This document shows positions 35,711 through 44,377 of a stretch of DNA of 44,507 bases, piece after piece. A program made the translations under genes and the position numbers. Each line of letters starts with the position of its first letter. The stretch's first letter is position 1. The notes under the pieces were generated by a model. The model did not search any database, was not told the DNA's origin, and saw only the letters and a program-made list of their open reading frames with translations. Source of the stretch: Crenobacter oryzisoli (lineage in GTDB: Bacteria > Pseudomonadota > Gammaproteobacteria > Burkholderiales > Chromobacteriaceae). The stretch is from assembly GCF_030385785.1 (NCBI RefSeq), contig NZ_JAUEDK010000034.1:1-44507 (forward strand), in the 5' to 3' direction.

Positions 35711-36739
35711 TTAGTGATCGAGAGTGATGATCTTTTGCTGTTCCAGCGCTTCTCGCATGGCGACCCCGATTCGGGTCGCTTCCCTTGCCTCAAGCAAACG
35801 CTCTCGCAGGGTATCTCCGCGCTGGATCGCATCGATAAAGGCCTGCGCCTCCAGCACGAAGGCCTGTTCAAAGCGGGCAAAGAAATCCACCACCATGCCA
35901 CAGTGATTGGCATTGCCTTTCTGAACATTGACCTCGCTGGTCGGCGTGCCACCGACACCGAGAGATAGTGAGCTGTCGGTCCCCACTAGTTGCAGCGACG
36001 TTTCATCACCATGATGTGATGTACGTGAAGCATGGAAAGTGGCGAGAATATCGTTCTCGAACAGCACCGTGGCCGTGGCCGTATCCACATCGTTGCAGGC
36101 CGCCAAGCCGGGGTACATGGCGCGGATGCCCGTTGCCGAAACCGATACTGGCTTGGCGCCATTGGTCATCCACAGGGCGACGTCGATATCGTGAATGCTG
36201 CAGTCGAGAAACAGCCCGCCGGAAGTCGGCGCGAACTGCACAAAGAAACCGTTGGTGTCGATAGCATCGAGGGAAGCACAATGCAGCCGGAACAGCCGCC
36301 CCAACTCACCACTGTCCAGCAGCCGCTTGGCTTCGACATACGTCGGGTCGTAGCGACGCATGAAGCCGATCATCACCGTCTGACGGGAATGCTTTTCGGC
36401 CGCCTGCAGCACCCGTTCGCACTCATCCGGGGTGAGGGCCAACGGTTTTTCGCAGAACACGTGCTTGCCTGCTTCCAGCGCCGAGACGATCTGCTCGGCA
36501 TGCAACGAAGTCGGCGTGGCCAGCCATACCGCATCCACGTCCGGATCAGCCAGCAGCGCTTCCATGTTTGCATACAGCCGGCTTACGCCAAGCTCCTGTT
36601 GCGCCCAGCTACGCTCTTCGGCCACCGGGCTCGCGCCAGCCAGCAATTCCGCCCCGCGGACTCGCCGCGCAAGATTGCGCGCATGGTTCTTGCCGATGCG
36701 GCCCAAACCCACAATACCAACCTTAACCATCTTGCTCAT
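35711..36739 (-). CDS. iolG: myo-inositol 2-dehydrogenase (Gfo/Idh/MocA)
   Basis: The ATG at 36739 (MSKMVKVGIVGLGRIGKNHA) follows AAGGGG and gives 342 residues. The Rossmann motif is GLGRIGKNHARN; the family signature is FCEKPLALTPDEC with the catalytic-site Lys; GGLFLDCSIHDIDVALWM supplies the Asp and His of the active site (DxxxH pattern). It oxidises myo-inositol to 2-keto-inositol with NAD, the first step of the pathway. The sequence is the most canonical IolG among the three related genes in this operon. It lies between the binding-protein and permease genes of the transporter. Confidence 0.88.
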   Translation of the reverse strand: MSKMVKVGIVGLGRIGKNHARNLARRVRGAELLAGASPVAEERSWAQQELGVSRLYANMEALLADPDVDAVWLATPTSLHAEQIVSALEAGKHVFCEKPLALTPDECERVLQAAEKHSRQTVMIGFMRRYDPTYVEAKRLLDSGELGRLFRLHCASLDAIDTNGFFVQFAPTSGGLFLDCSIHDIDVALWMTNGAKPVSVSATGIRAMYPGLAACNDVDTATATVLFENDILATFHASRTSHHGDETSLQLVGTDSSLSLGVGGTPTSEVNVQKGNANHCGMVVDFFARFEQAFVLEAQAFIDAIQRGDTLRERLLEAREATRIGVAMREALEQQKIITLDH

Positions 36740-36856
36740 TTCATGCCCCTTGTCATTGCGACCGCACGACGAACAGATCCCAACTGAGAAAACAGTCCCC
36801 CCTTGCCTGGGCACTCAGGCAACCTGTCCATCGTGATGGTCAACACCGAAATAAAA

Positions 36857-37822
36857 TCAGCGATAGCCCATCTTGCTGAGCTTGAGGACCTGTTCAGCTT
36901 CGCGCTTGTTGTTCACGAACAGAGGCCCGGTGTAGACATTGTTGAGCGGCAGCAAGCCATATTTTGCTTGCTTGTTGAGCATGACTACGGGCAGGTAGCC
37001 CATCATGTATTGCTGGGCATCGAGGGCAAAAAAGACATCCCCCTTCGCCACACCATCGAGCAGCTCTGGCGAGACGTCGAAGCTGGCGAATTTGTACTTC
37101 TTCAGGGTTCCCTTCTTGCGCAGATCGCCAATCAGGACATTGGCCACGCTGGAGCTGGTTGCCAGGATGCCGTCGGTGTTCGGATGGCTGGCCAGATAGG
37201 CACCAACGCGCGAGGTGACATCGGTCGGGTCCATGGTCATGGCCACGACCGGTGCATTGCCGCCCATGCCATCCTTGAAGCCACGGCAGCGGTCATCGAT
37301 CGCTACGTTGCCGACTTCATGGTTGAGGCAAATCGGATTTTTTGCGCCTGCGGCCTTGAAACGCTCGCCTGCCAGTTTGCCTGCTTCGTACTCGGCAGCG
37401 CTCCCGACATAAAACTTGGCACCGACCTTTTTGACATCGCCCTCACCTGAGTCAACCACGATCACGGGAATGCCTGCTGCATCAGCCGCTTTGATCGACT
37501 TCTGCAATGCGTTGGCATCAGGCACCGTCACGACCAGTCCGTTGACTTTCGAAGCGACGGCTGCATCGATCATGCGTGCCATGGCAATAGGATCAAATGT
37601 TTCGGGGGCCTGGTAAGAGACCTTGGCTCCAGTCTCCTTTGCCGCGTCCTCCATCCCCTTTTTCAGAGCATTCCAGTAAGAGTCGCCGGCCTGACCGTGG
37701 GTGACGAAGGCAATACGAATCGGTTTATCAGCAGAAGCCGCCTGAGCCGTCATGACAGCCGACGAAGCAAACAAGGCAGCCAGCACACCGCGAAACAGAA
37801 AGCTCTTAGCACGTGACTTCAT
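36857..37822 (-). CDS. ibpA: Periplasmic sugar/inositol-binding protein
   Basis: The ATG at 37822 has an excellent GGAGGAG site and gives 321 residues. The signal peptide MKSRAKSFLFRGVLAALFAS continues to SAVMTAQA with cleavage before ASADKP. The mature protein is a type I periplasmic binding protein (Peripla_BP_4): IRIAFVTHGQAGDSYWNALK, DAAVASKVNGLVVTVPDANA, GIPVIVVDSGEGD and DGILATSSSVANVLIGDL. Located in the inositol operon with a CUT2 permease and ATPase, it is most likely the inositol receptor. Direct ligand evidence is not visible. Confidence 0.9.
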   Translation of the reverse strand: MKSRAKSFLFRGVLAALFASSAVMTAQAASADKPIRIAFVTHGQAGDSYWNALKKGMEDAAKETGAKVSYQAPETFDPIAMARMIDAAVASKVNGLVVTVPDANALQKSIKAADAAGIPVIVVDSGEGDVKKVGAKFYVGSAAEYEAGKLAGERFKAAGAKNPICLNHEVGNVAIDDRCRGFKDGMGGNAPVVAMTMDPTDVTSRVGAYLASHPNTDGILATSSSVANVLIGDLRKKGTLKKYKFASFDVSPELLDGVAKGDVFFALDAQQYMMGYLPVVMLNKQAKYGLLPLNNVYTGPLFVNNKREAEQVLKLSKMGYR

Positions 37823-37878
37823 GATGCATCTCCTCCTTTTATTGGACTTCCCAGACTTCAAGCAAACAGAAAGAACCC

Positions 37879-38895
37879 TCAGTTAACTTCTCTGACGTAA
37901 ACTGGGCGTTGCTCCCGATAAGAGATGTCGGCCGCGAGTGCTACACGCTCGGCGTTCAGGCACTCTTTTGCCCCGACCGGAATGGGCTTGTTATTCAGTA
38001 CGCAATCCACGAAAGCAGTTAATTCACTGGCATACGATGCTGGATAACGATCGAGACAGGAAAAATGCGGTTTGTCTCGCTTCACGCCATCTTCTGTGAA
38101 GGTTTCGACCGTCGTTGGAGTCGTGTTATGGATTTTGGCTAGGCCCTTGGAGCCAAGCACTTCGGCCAATTGGTCGTGGCCGTACACGGCGAGAAGCGAG
38201 CAATCGATCACGCCGACCCCACCCCGGCCGAACTTGAGGGTGATCACAGTGGTATCGACGAACCCCTCTTCATCGGCCCGCGACGGATCGGCAATTGCGC
38301 CGCCTTCGACATAAACACGCTCGATGGTGTCACCCATCAGGTGCTGGGCCATATCGAAATCGTGCACATGGATGTCGATGAACACATTGCCGGCCGTCTT
38401 CAGTGCGCCGCGCGGCGGCAGTTCAGCTTCGCGCGAGGTGATCTTGACCACTTGCGGCGTGCCGATTTCTCCGTTGCTCACGACTTGGTGCAGTTGGCGG
38501 AACTGCGTGTCAAAGCGTCGGTTGAATCCGACCTGGAACGGCACGCCGGCCTGCTTGGCGATTTCGGCAATTTCCTTGCTGCGATGATAATCGACATCCA
38601 GCGGTTTTTCGCAGAACATCGCCTTGCCGAGCGTGGCCACATGCTTGACGATTTCAAGATGAGTTGTCGTTGCCGAACAAATGCACACGGCGTCGACTTC
38701 GACCTTAGTCAACATTTCCTTGTAGTCGGCAAATTGATTGGCGACCCCTTGGCCGGACAGCCACTCCTGGTGCTTAGCAATCGACGGTGAGGCCACCGCA
38801 ACCAGTTCCGCCCCGGGAATCCCCTTGGCTAGATTGGCGATGTGCATCTTTCCAATCACGCCGGCACCAATTACCGCCACTTTTAGCTTTTTCAT
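37879..38895 (-). CDS. Gfo/Idh/MocA oxidoreductase, second inositol-type dehydrogenase
   Basis: The protein has 338 residues and starts MKKLKVAVIGAGVIGKMHIA after GGGGGAGAT. It shows the NAD-binding GAGVIGKMH, FCEKPLDVDYHRSKE, QVGFNRRFDTQFRQLHQVV and DIHVHDFDMAQHLMG with the catalytic Asp/His. FNRRFD and the overall length are typical of inositol dehydrogenases, so it may act on scyllo- or D-chiro-inositol (the IolX/IolW role) or be a second myo-inositol enzyme. The gene follows the next dehydrogenase by nine bases and precedes ibpA by 56. Confidence 0.82.
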   Translation of the reverse strand: MKKLKVAVIGAGVIGKMHIANLAKGIPGAELVAVASPSIAKHQEWLSGQGVANQFADYKEMLTKVEVDAVCICSATTTHLEIVKHVATLGKAMFCEKPLDVDYHRSKEIAEIAKQAGVPFQVGFNRRFDTQFRQLHQVVSNGEIGTPQVVKITSREAELPPRGALKTAGNVFIDIHVHDFDMAQHLMGDTIERVYVEGGAIADPSRADEEGFVDTTVITLKFGRGGVGVIDCSLLAVYGHDQLAEVLGSKGLAKIHNTTPTTVETFTEDGVKRDKPHFSCLDRYPASYASELTAFVDCVLNNKPIPVGAKECLNAERVALAADISYREQRPVYVREVN

Positions 38896-38904
38896 ATCTC
38901 CCCC

Positions 38905-40020
38905 TCAAATCGCACGGGTTTCATTGGTCAATGCTGCACGTCCCATTGCCACAAGCAGTCGGGTGTCCCGCTCGGCATCTTCCAGGGTATTGAGCGGCTG
39001 GCTGTGGTTGACGATCGTCTCCCAGAGATACTTGAGCTCCTCGACGAAGGCCTCCTTGTAGTTGGCCCGGTGCTCGGTTTTTTGGGAATGCATCCCGTCC
39101 GACTTCCATACGGTGAGCCGAGCGGGGAAATGGTTCAGATAGGGTGATGGAAATTCGAGGTGATACACCGCATCGTCGAAATACAGGGTGATACGCTCGT
39201 GGTACTCGGCTACCTGCGGCACGGTCAGGTGCATCATCTGCCATAGGGCGGTTTGCGTATTCAGCCGTACGGAGGCCTGCCCGCCATCGCCGTTGGCAAA
39301 GAATGACGCTCCTTCGATCCACTCCGTGTCGACATTCATCTTTTGCAGCAAGCCGTGGACGACATTGATGTCGTGCACCAGGCTCGAGCAAAAGGCGCCG
39401 GCAAAGCCTCGATAACTGTTTTCGTCGGGTTGTCCATTGAGCGCCTGGGCAATCTGGGCATTCTGGCGCGCCTTGAAGTCATCGCGCATGGCCGGGGAAA
39501 TATCATTGGCAAACACCAGTTCACCCTGATGCTCCCGGAAAGGCCAGGAATCCGGGTCGCACACTTCGACGCTCACCATACGCAGTTTTGCGCCATCGTC
39601 GGGCAACATGTCGTGCAGCAACTGGTAAGACGGGTCAAAACGCTTCATATAACCGACCTGCACAATCTTGCCGTTGGCATCGCGCGCCTGTTTGATGCGG
39701 GCGACGTCCTCCAGGCTGTAACAGATCGGCTTCTCGGTAAACACATGGCAACCGGCGTTCAAAGCATCAATCACCATGTCCGCGTGATAACAATCCGGCG
39801 AACAAACAAAAACGACTTCCGGCTCTGCCTGGCTCAGCAACTTCTGGTGAGATTCGAAAACTGGCAAATTCCTGTCTTTGAAAAACTCACGGACCGTTGC
39901 CGAAGCATCGGCAATTCCGACCAGTTGATACAGACCACTCAATTTCAGAATATTGGGAATATGCTCGAGTTGAGCAATCAATCCAGCCCCCAAGACACCA
40001 ACACGCAATTTCTTTTGCAT
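38905..40020 (-). CDS. Gfo/Idh/MocA oxidoreductase, third and divergent member
   Basis: The protein has 371 residues, longer than its two relatives in the operon. The Rossmann motif is LGAGLIAQLEHIPNIL; the signature HVFTEKPICYSLEDVARIKQ retains the Lys; VGYMKRFDPSYQLLHDML aligns with the family. SSLVHDINVVHGLLQKM carries the expected His and Asp. The insert around CDPDSWPFREHQGELVFAND is not typical of IolG. It probably oxidises another cyclitol or a glycosylated or methylated inositol, which is inference from context. It is flanked by iolE (54 bases upstream) and the second dehydrogenase (nine bases downstream). Confidence 0.8.
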   Translation of the reverse strand: MQKKLRVGVLGAGLIAQLEHIPNILKLSGLYQLVGIADASATVREFFKDRNLPVFESHQKLLSQAEPEVVFVCSPDCYHADMVIDALNAGCHVFTEKPICYSLEDVARIKQARDANGKIVQVGYMKRFDPSYQLLHDMLPDDGAKLRMVSVEVCDPDSWPFREHQGELVFANDISPAMRDDFKARQNAQIAQALNGQPDENSYRGFAGAFCSSLVHDINVVHGLLQKMNVDTEWIEGASFFANGDGGQASVRLNTQTALWQMMHLTVPQVAEYHERITLYFDDAVYHLEFPSPYLNHFPARLTVWKSDGMHSQKTEHRANYKEAFVEELKYLWETIVNHSQPLNTLEDAERDTRLLVAMGRAALTNETRAI

Positions 40021-40074
40021 ATCCTTGCCTCTTTTCTAAATTGTGCTGCTGAATCTGCTGCTATATCGTAAATC

Positions 40075-40977
40075 TCATGCTTGAACGGTGAACCCAGCGC
40101 CTTCAGCCAGCTCCTTGGTATTGCGATATCCCATCGTCGCGTATTGCAGTGGATTGGCTTTAGCGGGGTCCTGCTCGGCCTCCACCACTAGCCAACCGTT
40201 GTAATCGTGCTCGGCCAGCACCCTCAAGATATTGTCGTAATCGACCATGCCATCGCCGGTAACGGTGAAGATGCCGTTCATGACAGCCTCCATAAAGCTC
40301 AAGTCTTCTTTCAGTGCTTTATCGAGTTCCGGCTTACGAACATCTTTTAAATGGACATGATTGATACGCTTGGCATGTTTGAGCACCAGTGCATAAGGGT
40401 CGCCGCCGGCATAGAGACAATGGCCTGTATCAAACAACAAACCGACAGCCTCGCCCGTATAGCGCATCAACTGATCAACTTCCTGATCGGTCTGGACAAC
40501 CGTCCCCATATGATGGTGATATCCCATGCGCACCCCGAAATCGGCCATTTTCTCTGCCAATTTGGTTACTTTCCGGCCATAGCCAGCCCAATCTCCATGT
40601 GGCAACTCGGGGCGGACTGAAGCCGGGTCATGGATAGCGCCGTGACGGCCGAAACTTGTGTCGGCATACACGACCACCTTGCTGCCCATCTCCTTGAGCA
40701 AGGTAAGGTGCGGCAAGATCGCCTCAAATTCTTCATCCACATCCTTCTCGGCAATCCTTCCGTCATACCACCCAGAGACAATCTCCAGCCCATGGGCTTT
40801 CACGATCGGGCGCAGGATATCCGCTTGCCGCGGAAATTTGCCCCCCAGTTCGCTACCGGCATAGCCGGCCTGTCTGGTTTCGCTCAAACACACTTCCAGC
40901 GGCGTGTCGCCCCCCAATTCCGGCACATCGTCATTGGTCCAGGTAATCGGGTTGATGCCAATACGTATCGTTGCCAT
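40075..40977 (-). CDS. iolE: myo-inosose-2 dehydratase
   Basis: IolE removes water from 2-keto-myo-inositol. The protein has 300 residues, the family length, and starts MATIRIGINPITWTNDDVPE, where GINPITWTNDD is diagnostic. The xylose-isomerase-like TIM barrel has metal-binding positions in VVYADTSFG, MGYHHHMGTVVQ, LLFDTGHCLYAGGDP, INHVHLKDVRKPE and the late VVEAEQDP. The ATG at 40977 follows AGAGAGG. It is the first enzyme gene after the regulator, separated from it by 75 bases. Confidence 0.94.
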   Translation of the reverse strand: MATIRIGINPITWTNDDVPELGGDTPLEVCLSETRQAGYAGSELGGKFPRQADILRPIVKAHGLEIVSGWYDGRIAEKDVDEEFEAILPHLTLLKEMGSKVVVYADTSFGRHGAIHDPASVRPELPHGDWAGYGRKVTKLAEKMADFGVRMGYHHHMGTVVQTDQEVDQLMRYTGEAVGLLFDTGHCLYAGGDPYALVLKHAKRINHVHLKDVRKPELDKALKEDLSFMEAVMNGIFTVTGDGMVDYDNILRVLAEHDYNGWLVVEAEQDPAKANPLQYATMGYRNTKELAEGAGFTVQA

Positions 40978-41052
40978 ATTGCCTCTCTTGGTTGGGTGAG
41001 ATTAGCGGCGGCTCGACCTCGAGCCATTTCTCATGGCATGAATCACGGGGAT

Positions 41053-42279
41053 TCAATCCATTTGAATGACTGATTCCATGTTCAAATAAGTTTCGGAATG
41101 TTTGATGCTTTCAGGCAGTTGCGGTGAAAAATGACGGCCATTCACTTCTCGCAGGGCCAGCGCGAGCGCGCCAAGCAAGCCTGCCCGTTTGCCCAGTGAA
41201 CTGGCATCGACCGGCAGCGGATCTTCCATCATCTCGGCCAGCCAGTAACGCACCCGCTCCAGCATCTCTGGGCGCCCTCCAATGCTGCCTCCCAGAATGC
41301 ATAACTCCGGGTCCAACACGCTGGCGCTTGCACCGATCGCCCTGGCGCAACTTCTTGCAACTCTGTCGATTGCCCGCAGGGCTAGCTCGTCTCCAGAAGC
41401 CGCTAGATCAAAGACCTGCGGCAGATCGATACAGGGGTTTTGACTAGCCTCGCCATAGAGTCGAAGGATGGCTTGGCCACTCGCCACGCTTTCCAACGCA
41501 CCATGGCGTCTCGCTGCTTCGTCCATTTCTTCGTCCGTCAACACCGGCATGTAGCCGATTTCTCCTGCACCGCCACGCGCTCCACGCCACAGCATCCCAT
41601 CGAGCATGACCCCCATGCCGATGCCGGTACCGACGGCGACAAAAATGAAACTGCCCTGACCTTGCCCCTTGCCGCGCCAAGACTCCCCGATGGCCGCCAG
41701 ATTCACTTCGTTTTCCAGCAGAACCGGTACGGCGAGTATCCCGCGCAATACCGTTTCCAGCCCCCCCCCTGGAAGAGCGGGGAGGTTGGGGGCGTGATGC
41801 ACACTGCGCGTTTTTCGGTCGACGATACCCGGCACGCCCACCACCACTTGCAACAGCTTGCTACGCGGGATGTCGTGCTTTTCCAGCAGCTCAGCCAGGT
41901 TCGACAGCAACTGCTCGACCACATGAGCTCCACCATCTGTCAGGGGCGCCCGGATTTCCTCCAGAAATTCACCGGCCATGTCGGCAATGCCGAGCTTGAG
42001 CTGGGTTCCCCCCAGGTCGACTACGGCCACATACCCTGCGCAGGGATTGAGTTCATAGGTAACGGCAGTTCGTCCGAGACGTCCTTGCACGCTTCCCACC
42101 TGACGTACCCAATCGCACTCCTCAAGCATCGATACCAATTCGGAAACGGTCTGCTTGGACAAACCGGTCATTTTGGCAACCTGAGCTCTCGATATCGGCC
42201 CGTGTTGGATGATGCAGTCCATAACCATTTGGCCATTGACTTGGCGCCCGAGCGCCGACTCTGACAGTATCCCGCTCAT
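41053..42279 (-). CDS. ROK-family transcriptional repressor of the inositol operon
   Basis: The protein has 408 residues. The N-terminal winged helix-turn-helix (~15-75) has GPISRAQVAKMTGLSKQTVS. The ROK sugar-kinase-like body has VVDLGGTQLKLGIADMAG, VGVPGIVDRKT, LLENEVNLAAIGE, GTGIGMGVMLDGMLWRGARG and GEIGYMPV. The usual zinc motif CxCGxxGCxE is absent (the region reads EEMDEAARRHGALESVASGQ), so the fold must be stabilised without it. It heads the operon on the same strand as the inositol genes, and two inverted repeats of TTAGTTC type lie 29-103 bases upstream. Autorepression relieved by inositol or a phosphorylated derivative is the likely mode, unlike the RpiR- or DeoR-type IolR regulators found elsewhere. 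Confidence 0.87.
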   Translation of the reverse strand: MSGILSESALGRQVNGQMVMDCIIQHGPISRAQVAKMTGLSKQTVSELVSMLEECDWVRQVGSVQGRLGRTAVTYELNPCAGYVAVVDLGGTQLKLGIADMAGEFLEEIRAPLTDGGAHVVEQLLSNLAELLEKHDIPRSKLLQVVVGVPGIVDRKTRSVHHAPNLPALPGGGLETVLRGILAVPVLLENEVNLAAIGESWRGKGQGQGSFIFVAVGTGIGMGVMLDGMLWRGARGGAGEIGYMPVLTDEEMDEAARRHGALESVASGQAILRLYGEASQNPCIDLPQVFDLAASGDELALRAIDRVARSCARAIGASASVLDPELCILGGSIGGRPEMLERVRYWLAEMMEDPLPVDASSLGKRAGLLGALALALREVNGRHFSPQLPESIKHSETYLNMESVIQMD

Positions 42280-42307
42280 GTTTTCTTGTGCCCTCGTCGG
42301 TTGTTAT

Positions 42308-42328
42308 TTAGTTCGGTCCATGAACTAA
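42308..42328 (-). promoter_or_regulatory. Operator 1 of the ROK/inositol operon
   Basis: A perfect inverted repeat TTAGTTC-N7-GAACTAA, 21 bp, centred about 39 bases upstream of the regulator start at 42279. Its size and AT-rich arms resemble ROK (NagC/Mlc) operators. Confidence 0.75.
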
Positions 42329-42361
42329 TTAATGATCATCCAAATATTTAAGTCAAGCTAC

Positions 42362-42382
42362 TTTGTTCATATGCAGAACTAA
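42362..42382 (-). promoter_or_regulatory. Operator 2 of the ROK/inositol operon
   Basis: TTTGTTC-N7-GAACTAA has the same geometry as operator 1 with one mismatch. The centres are 54 bp apart (about five helical turns), which would allow cooperative binding or a short loop. Confidence 0.7.
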
Positions 42383-42691
42383 ATACAAACAAGAACGATA
42401 ACGATACCTATTTAAATTTGCGCGAATGCCTATGGCGCCCCTACGCAGAGATCAGGGAAATGCAGCAACGTGTTGATTACTCAGGAAACAGAGTGGCAGG
42501 CCAAGCGTGAAGCAGCCGCGACCCATGCCAAGGAAAAGGCAGCCTTGTAAGGCTGACAGTGGCACGCTACCAACACCACTACGAAAGCTGCCCAGGAAGC
42601 ACGGGCGTGCGCCGCGTGTCTTGGTTACCCGAGTTCGACAGTTAAACGCGCAAACCATTGATTCTTATAGGGTGAGTTTTGAAACGCTACC
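42383..42691. other. Intergenic region between the inositol operon and the IS1634-type transposase
   Basis: A short plus-strand frame at 42470-42550 (VLITQETEWQAKREAAATHA, then KEKAAL) may be the 3' remnant of a gene but lacks a ribosome-binding site. The rest has no recognisable gene. The left end of the IS should lie here, but I could not fix a convincing inverted repeat. Confidence 0.4.
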
Positions 42692-44377
42692 CTACAGAAG
42701 GGGCAACTGCTTGCTGGCGGTCGGTTTCTTGACCTGCAAAGCAGACAGGATGCTGGTTTGTTCCTGGCTAATCGATGAGATCCCCGAGATTGGCTGAGTG
42801 TTGTTCAAGGTCACGCGGTGGTGTTGAATCCGACGCAGCAGTGATAGCGCCCGTTCGGGCGACAGGCTACTTTCACTGGCAGCAAGGCGCTGGCGCATTA
42901 CTCGATACAGAACCAAAGCCATGAAGCAGATCATGGCGTGGGCACGGATACGGTCCGGCAGCCGGTGGTAGACCGGTCCGATTTCGATTTCCGACTTCAG
43001 CACGCGGAAGCCGCGTTCGATATCCGCGAGTGACTTATAGCGCTCGATGACTTCGTCGGGCTTCAGATCAGCGGTATTGGTCACCAGCAGGAGTTTGCCG
43101 TCCATCAGCCGTGCATGCGCCAGCGCCTGTGCGTCGATGTCGTAGCTGAACAGCTCACTCTTGAGATTGACGCGGACGATGCGCGCCAAGTGTGCTTCGC
43201 ATACCTCATGGTAGAAACGCGCCCGCGCGCCACCATCCGATAGCTTACGGCCTCGGCTACGTTTGCCGGCATCTTGCGCATCGAGTTTGCCGGTCCATTC
43301 GGCTGCCTTCCGCTCCAGCTCGGCGATCAGACGGTCGCGCTGTGCGCCTTGCTCAGCGGCGGTTTCCGGGTTATGCGCGATGATCAGGCGCAAGCCTTCC
43401 CATTCAAGCTCACCGGTGACTTCCTGGGTTGCATTCAGGCAATCCGCCTGCTGAAACGGTGTCAGTAACTCGACGAAGTCGGAGTAGCGGCGCCCCGGCA
43501 CCGCCAGGATGAATTCGAGCGGCTGACCGCTCGGCAGGCTGATCGCCTGCAATTCGGCCAGGTTGTCGGTGGACAGCAGCCCACGGTCGGCGACGGCGAT
43601 CACACGCCGGATCGGGAAACGCTGGATCACCTTCTCGATGGTCGGCTTGAGCGTCGTGACTTCGGCGGTATTACCATCGAACACTTCGTGGTAGAGCGGA
43701 ATGCCGTCGGCAGTCTGCACCACGCCGAGCATGAACTGGCGGGCGATCACGCCTTCCTTGGCCATGCCGAATTTGCGCACATCGCCATCCTGCTGCGACA
43801 GGCCTTCGGCACGGATGGTGGTCATGTCATAGAACACCACTGCCAGTTCCTGATCGAGCAGCGGACGTAGCAACGCAGACACGACCTGGTCGACGGCGTC
43901 TTGATGCACGATCAAGGCATCCATCGCACGCAGCAGGTGCTGGTGCTCGATGGCTTCGGCAACGATGCCAGGCAGGCTGACGGTTTCCAGCCAGCGCAGC
44001 ACACCGAGCTTGGAGTCGGGGTCGCACAGTCGATTAAGCACCATCACCCGAACCAAGGCTTCTATGTCGATGCTGTGGCGGGTACGGCGGAAGGCTTTGC
44101 GCAGCTGACCAAAGCCCAGTTCTTCCCAAAGCTCGGTCAACGCCCAAACGTCACCCAGTGCACGGGCCGATTCGAAGGTCGGTGCGACATGGTCAGGCAT
44201 GGAACGACCGGTCAGGCGCAGTAAGCCGGAAATGACGGACTCGAGCTCCGAGCCAATCTGGTCAAGCCGTCCGAGGGTGGCGACGGTGCGTTTTTTGACG
44301 CGCCCATCCTCCCCCCGGTAAGACTCGACCAGTTGAACGTAACGGCGGCTGCCGGACTTGGTGACTTTGACAAACAT
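42692..44377 (-). CDS. IS1634-family transposase
   Basis: The 561-residue transposase starts MFVKVTKSGSRRYVQLVESY at ATG 44377 and is intact. The DDE catalytic core is visible as Asp in VVFYDMTTIRAEGL, Asp in RVIAVADRGLLSTDNLAEL and Glu in YKSLADIERGFRVLKSEIEI, followed by HRLPDRIRAHAMICFMALVL, which is typical of the IS1634 group (ISNCY/IS4 superfamily). Length and motif spacing match the family. The ends of the element could not be defined with certainty. It lies just upstream of the inositol regulator promoter and is transcribed toward it. Confidence 0.9.
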   Translation of the reverse strand: MFVKVTKSGSRRYVQLVESYRGEDGRVKKRTVATLGRLDQIGSELESVISGLLRLTGRSMPDHVAPTFESARALGDVWALTELWEELGFGQLRKAFRRTRHSIDIEALVRVMVLNRLCDPDSKLGVLRWLETVSLPGIVAEAIEHQHLLRAMDALIVHQDAVDQVVSALLRPLLDQELAVVFYDMTTIRAEGLSQQDGDVRKFGMAKEGVIARQFMLGVVQTADGIPLYHEVFDGNTAEVTTLKPTIEKVIQRFPIRRVIAVADRGLLSTDNLAELQAISLPSGQPLEFILAVPGRRYSDFVELLTPFQQADCLNATQEVTGELEWEGLRLIIAHNPETAAEQGAQRDRLIAELERKAAEWTGKLDAQDAGKRSRGRKLSDGGARARFYHEVCEAHLARIVRVNLKSELFSYDIDAQALAHARLMDGKLLLVTNTADLKPDEVIERYKSLADIERGFRVLKSEIEIGPVYHRLPDRIRAHAMICFMALVLYRVMRQRLAASESSLSPERALSLLRRIQHHRVTLNNTQPISGISSISQEQTSILSALQVKKPTASKQLPLL

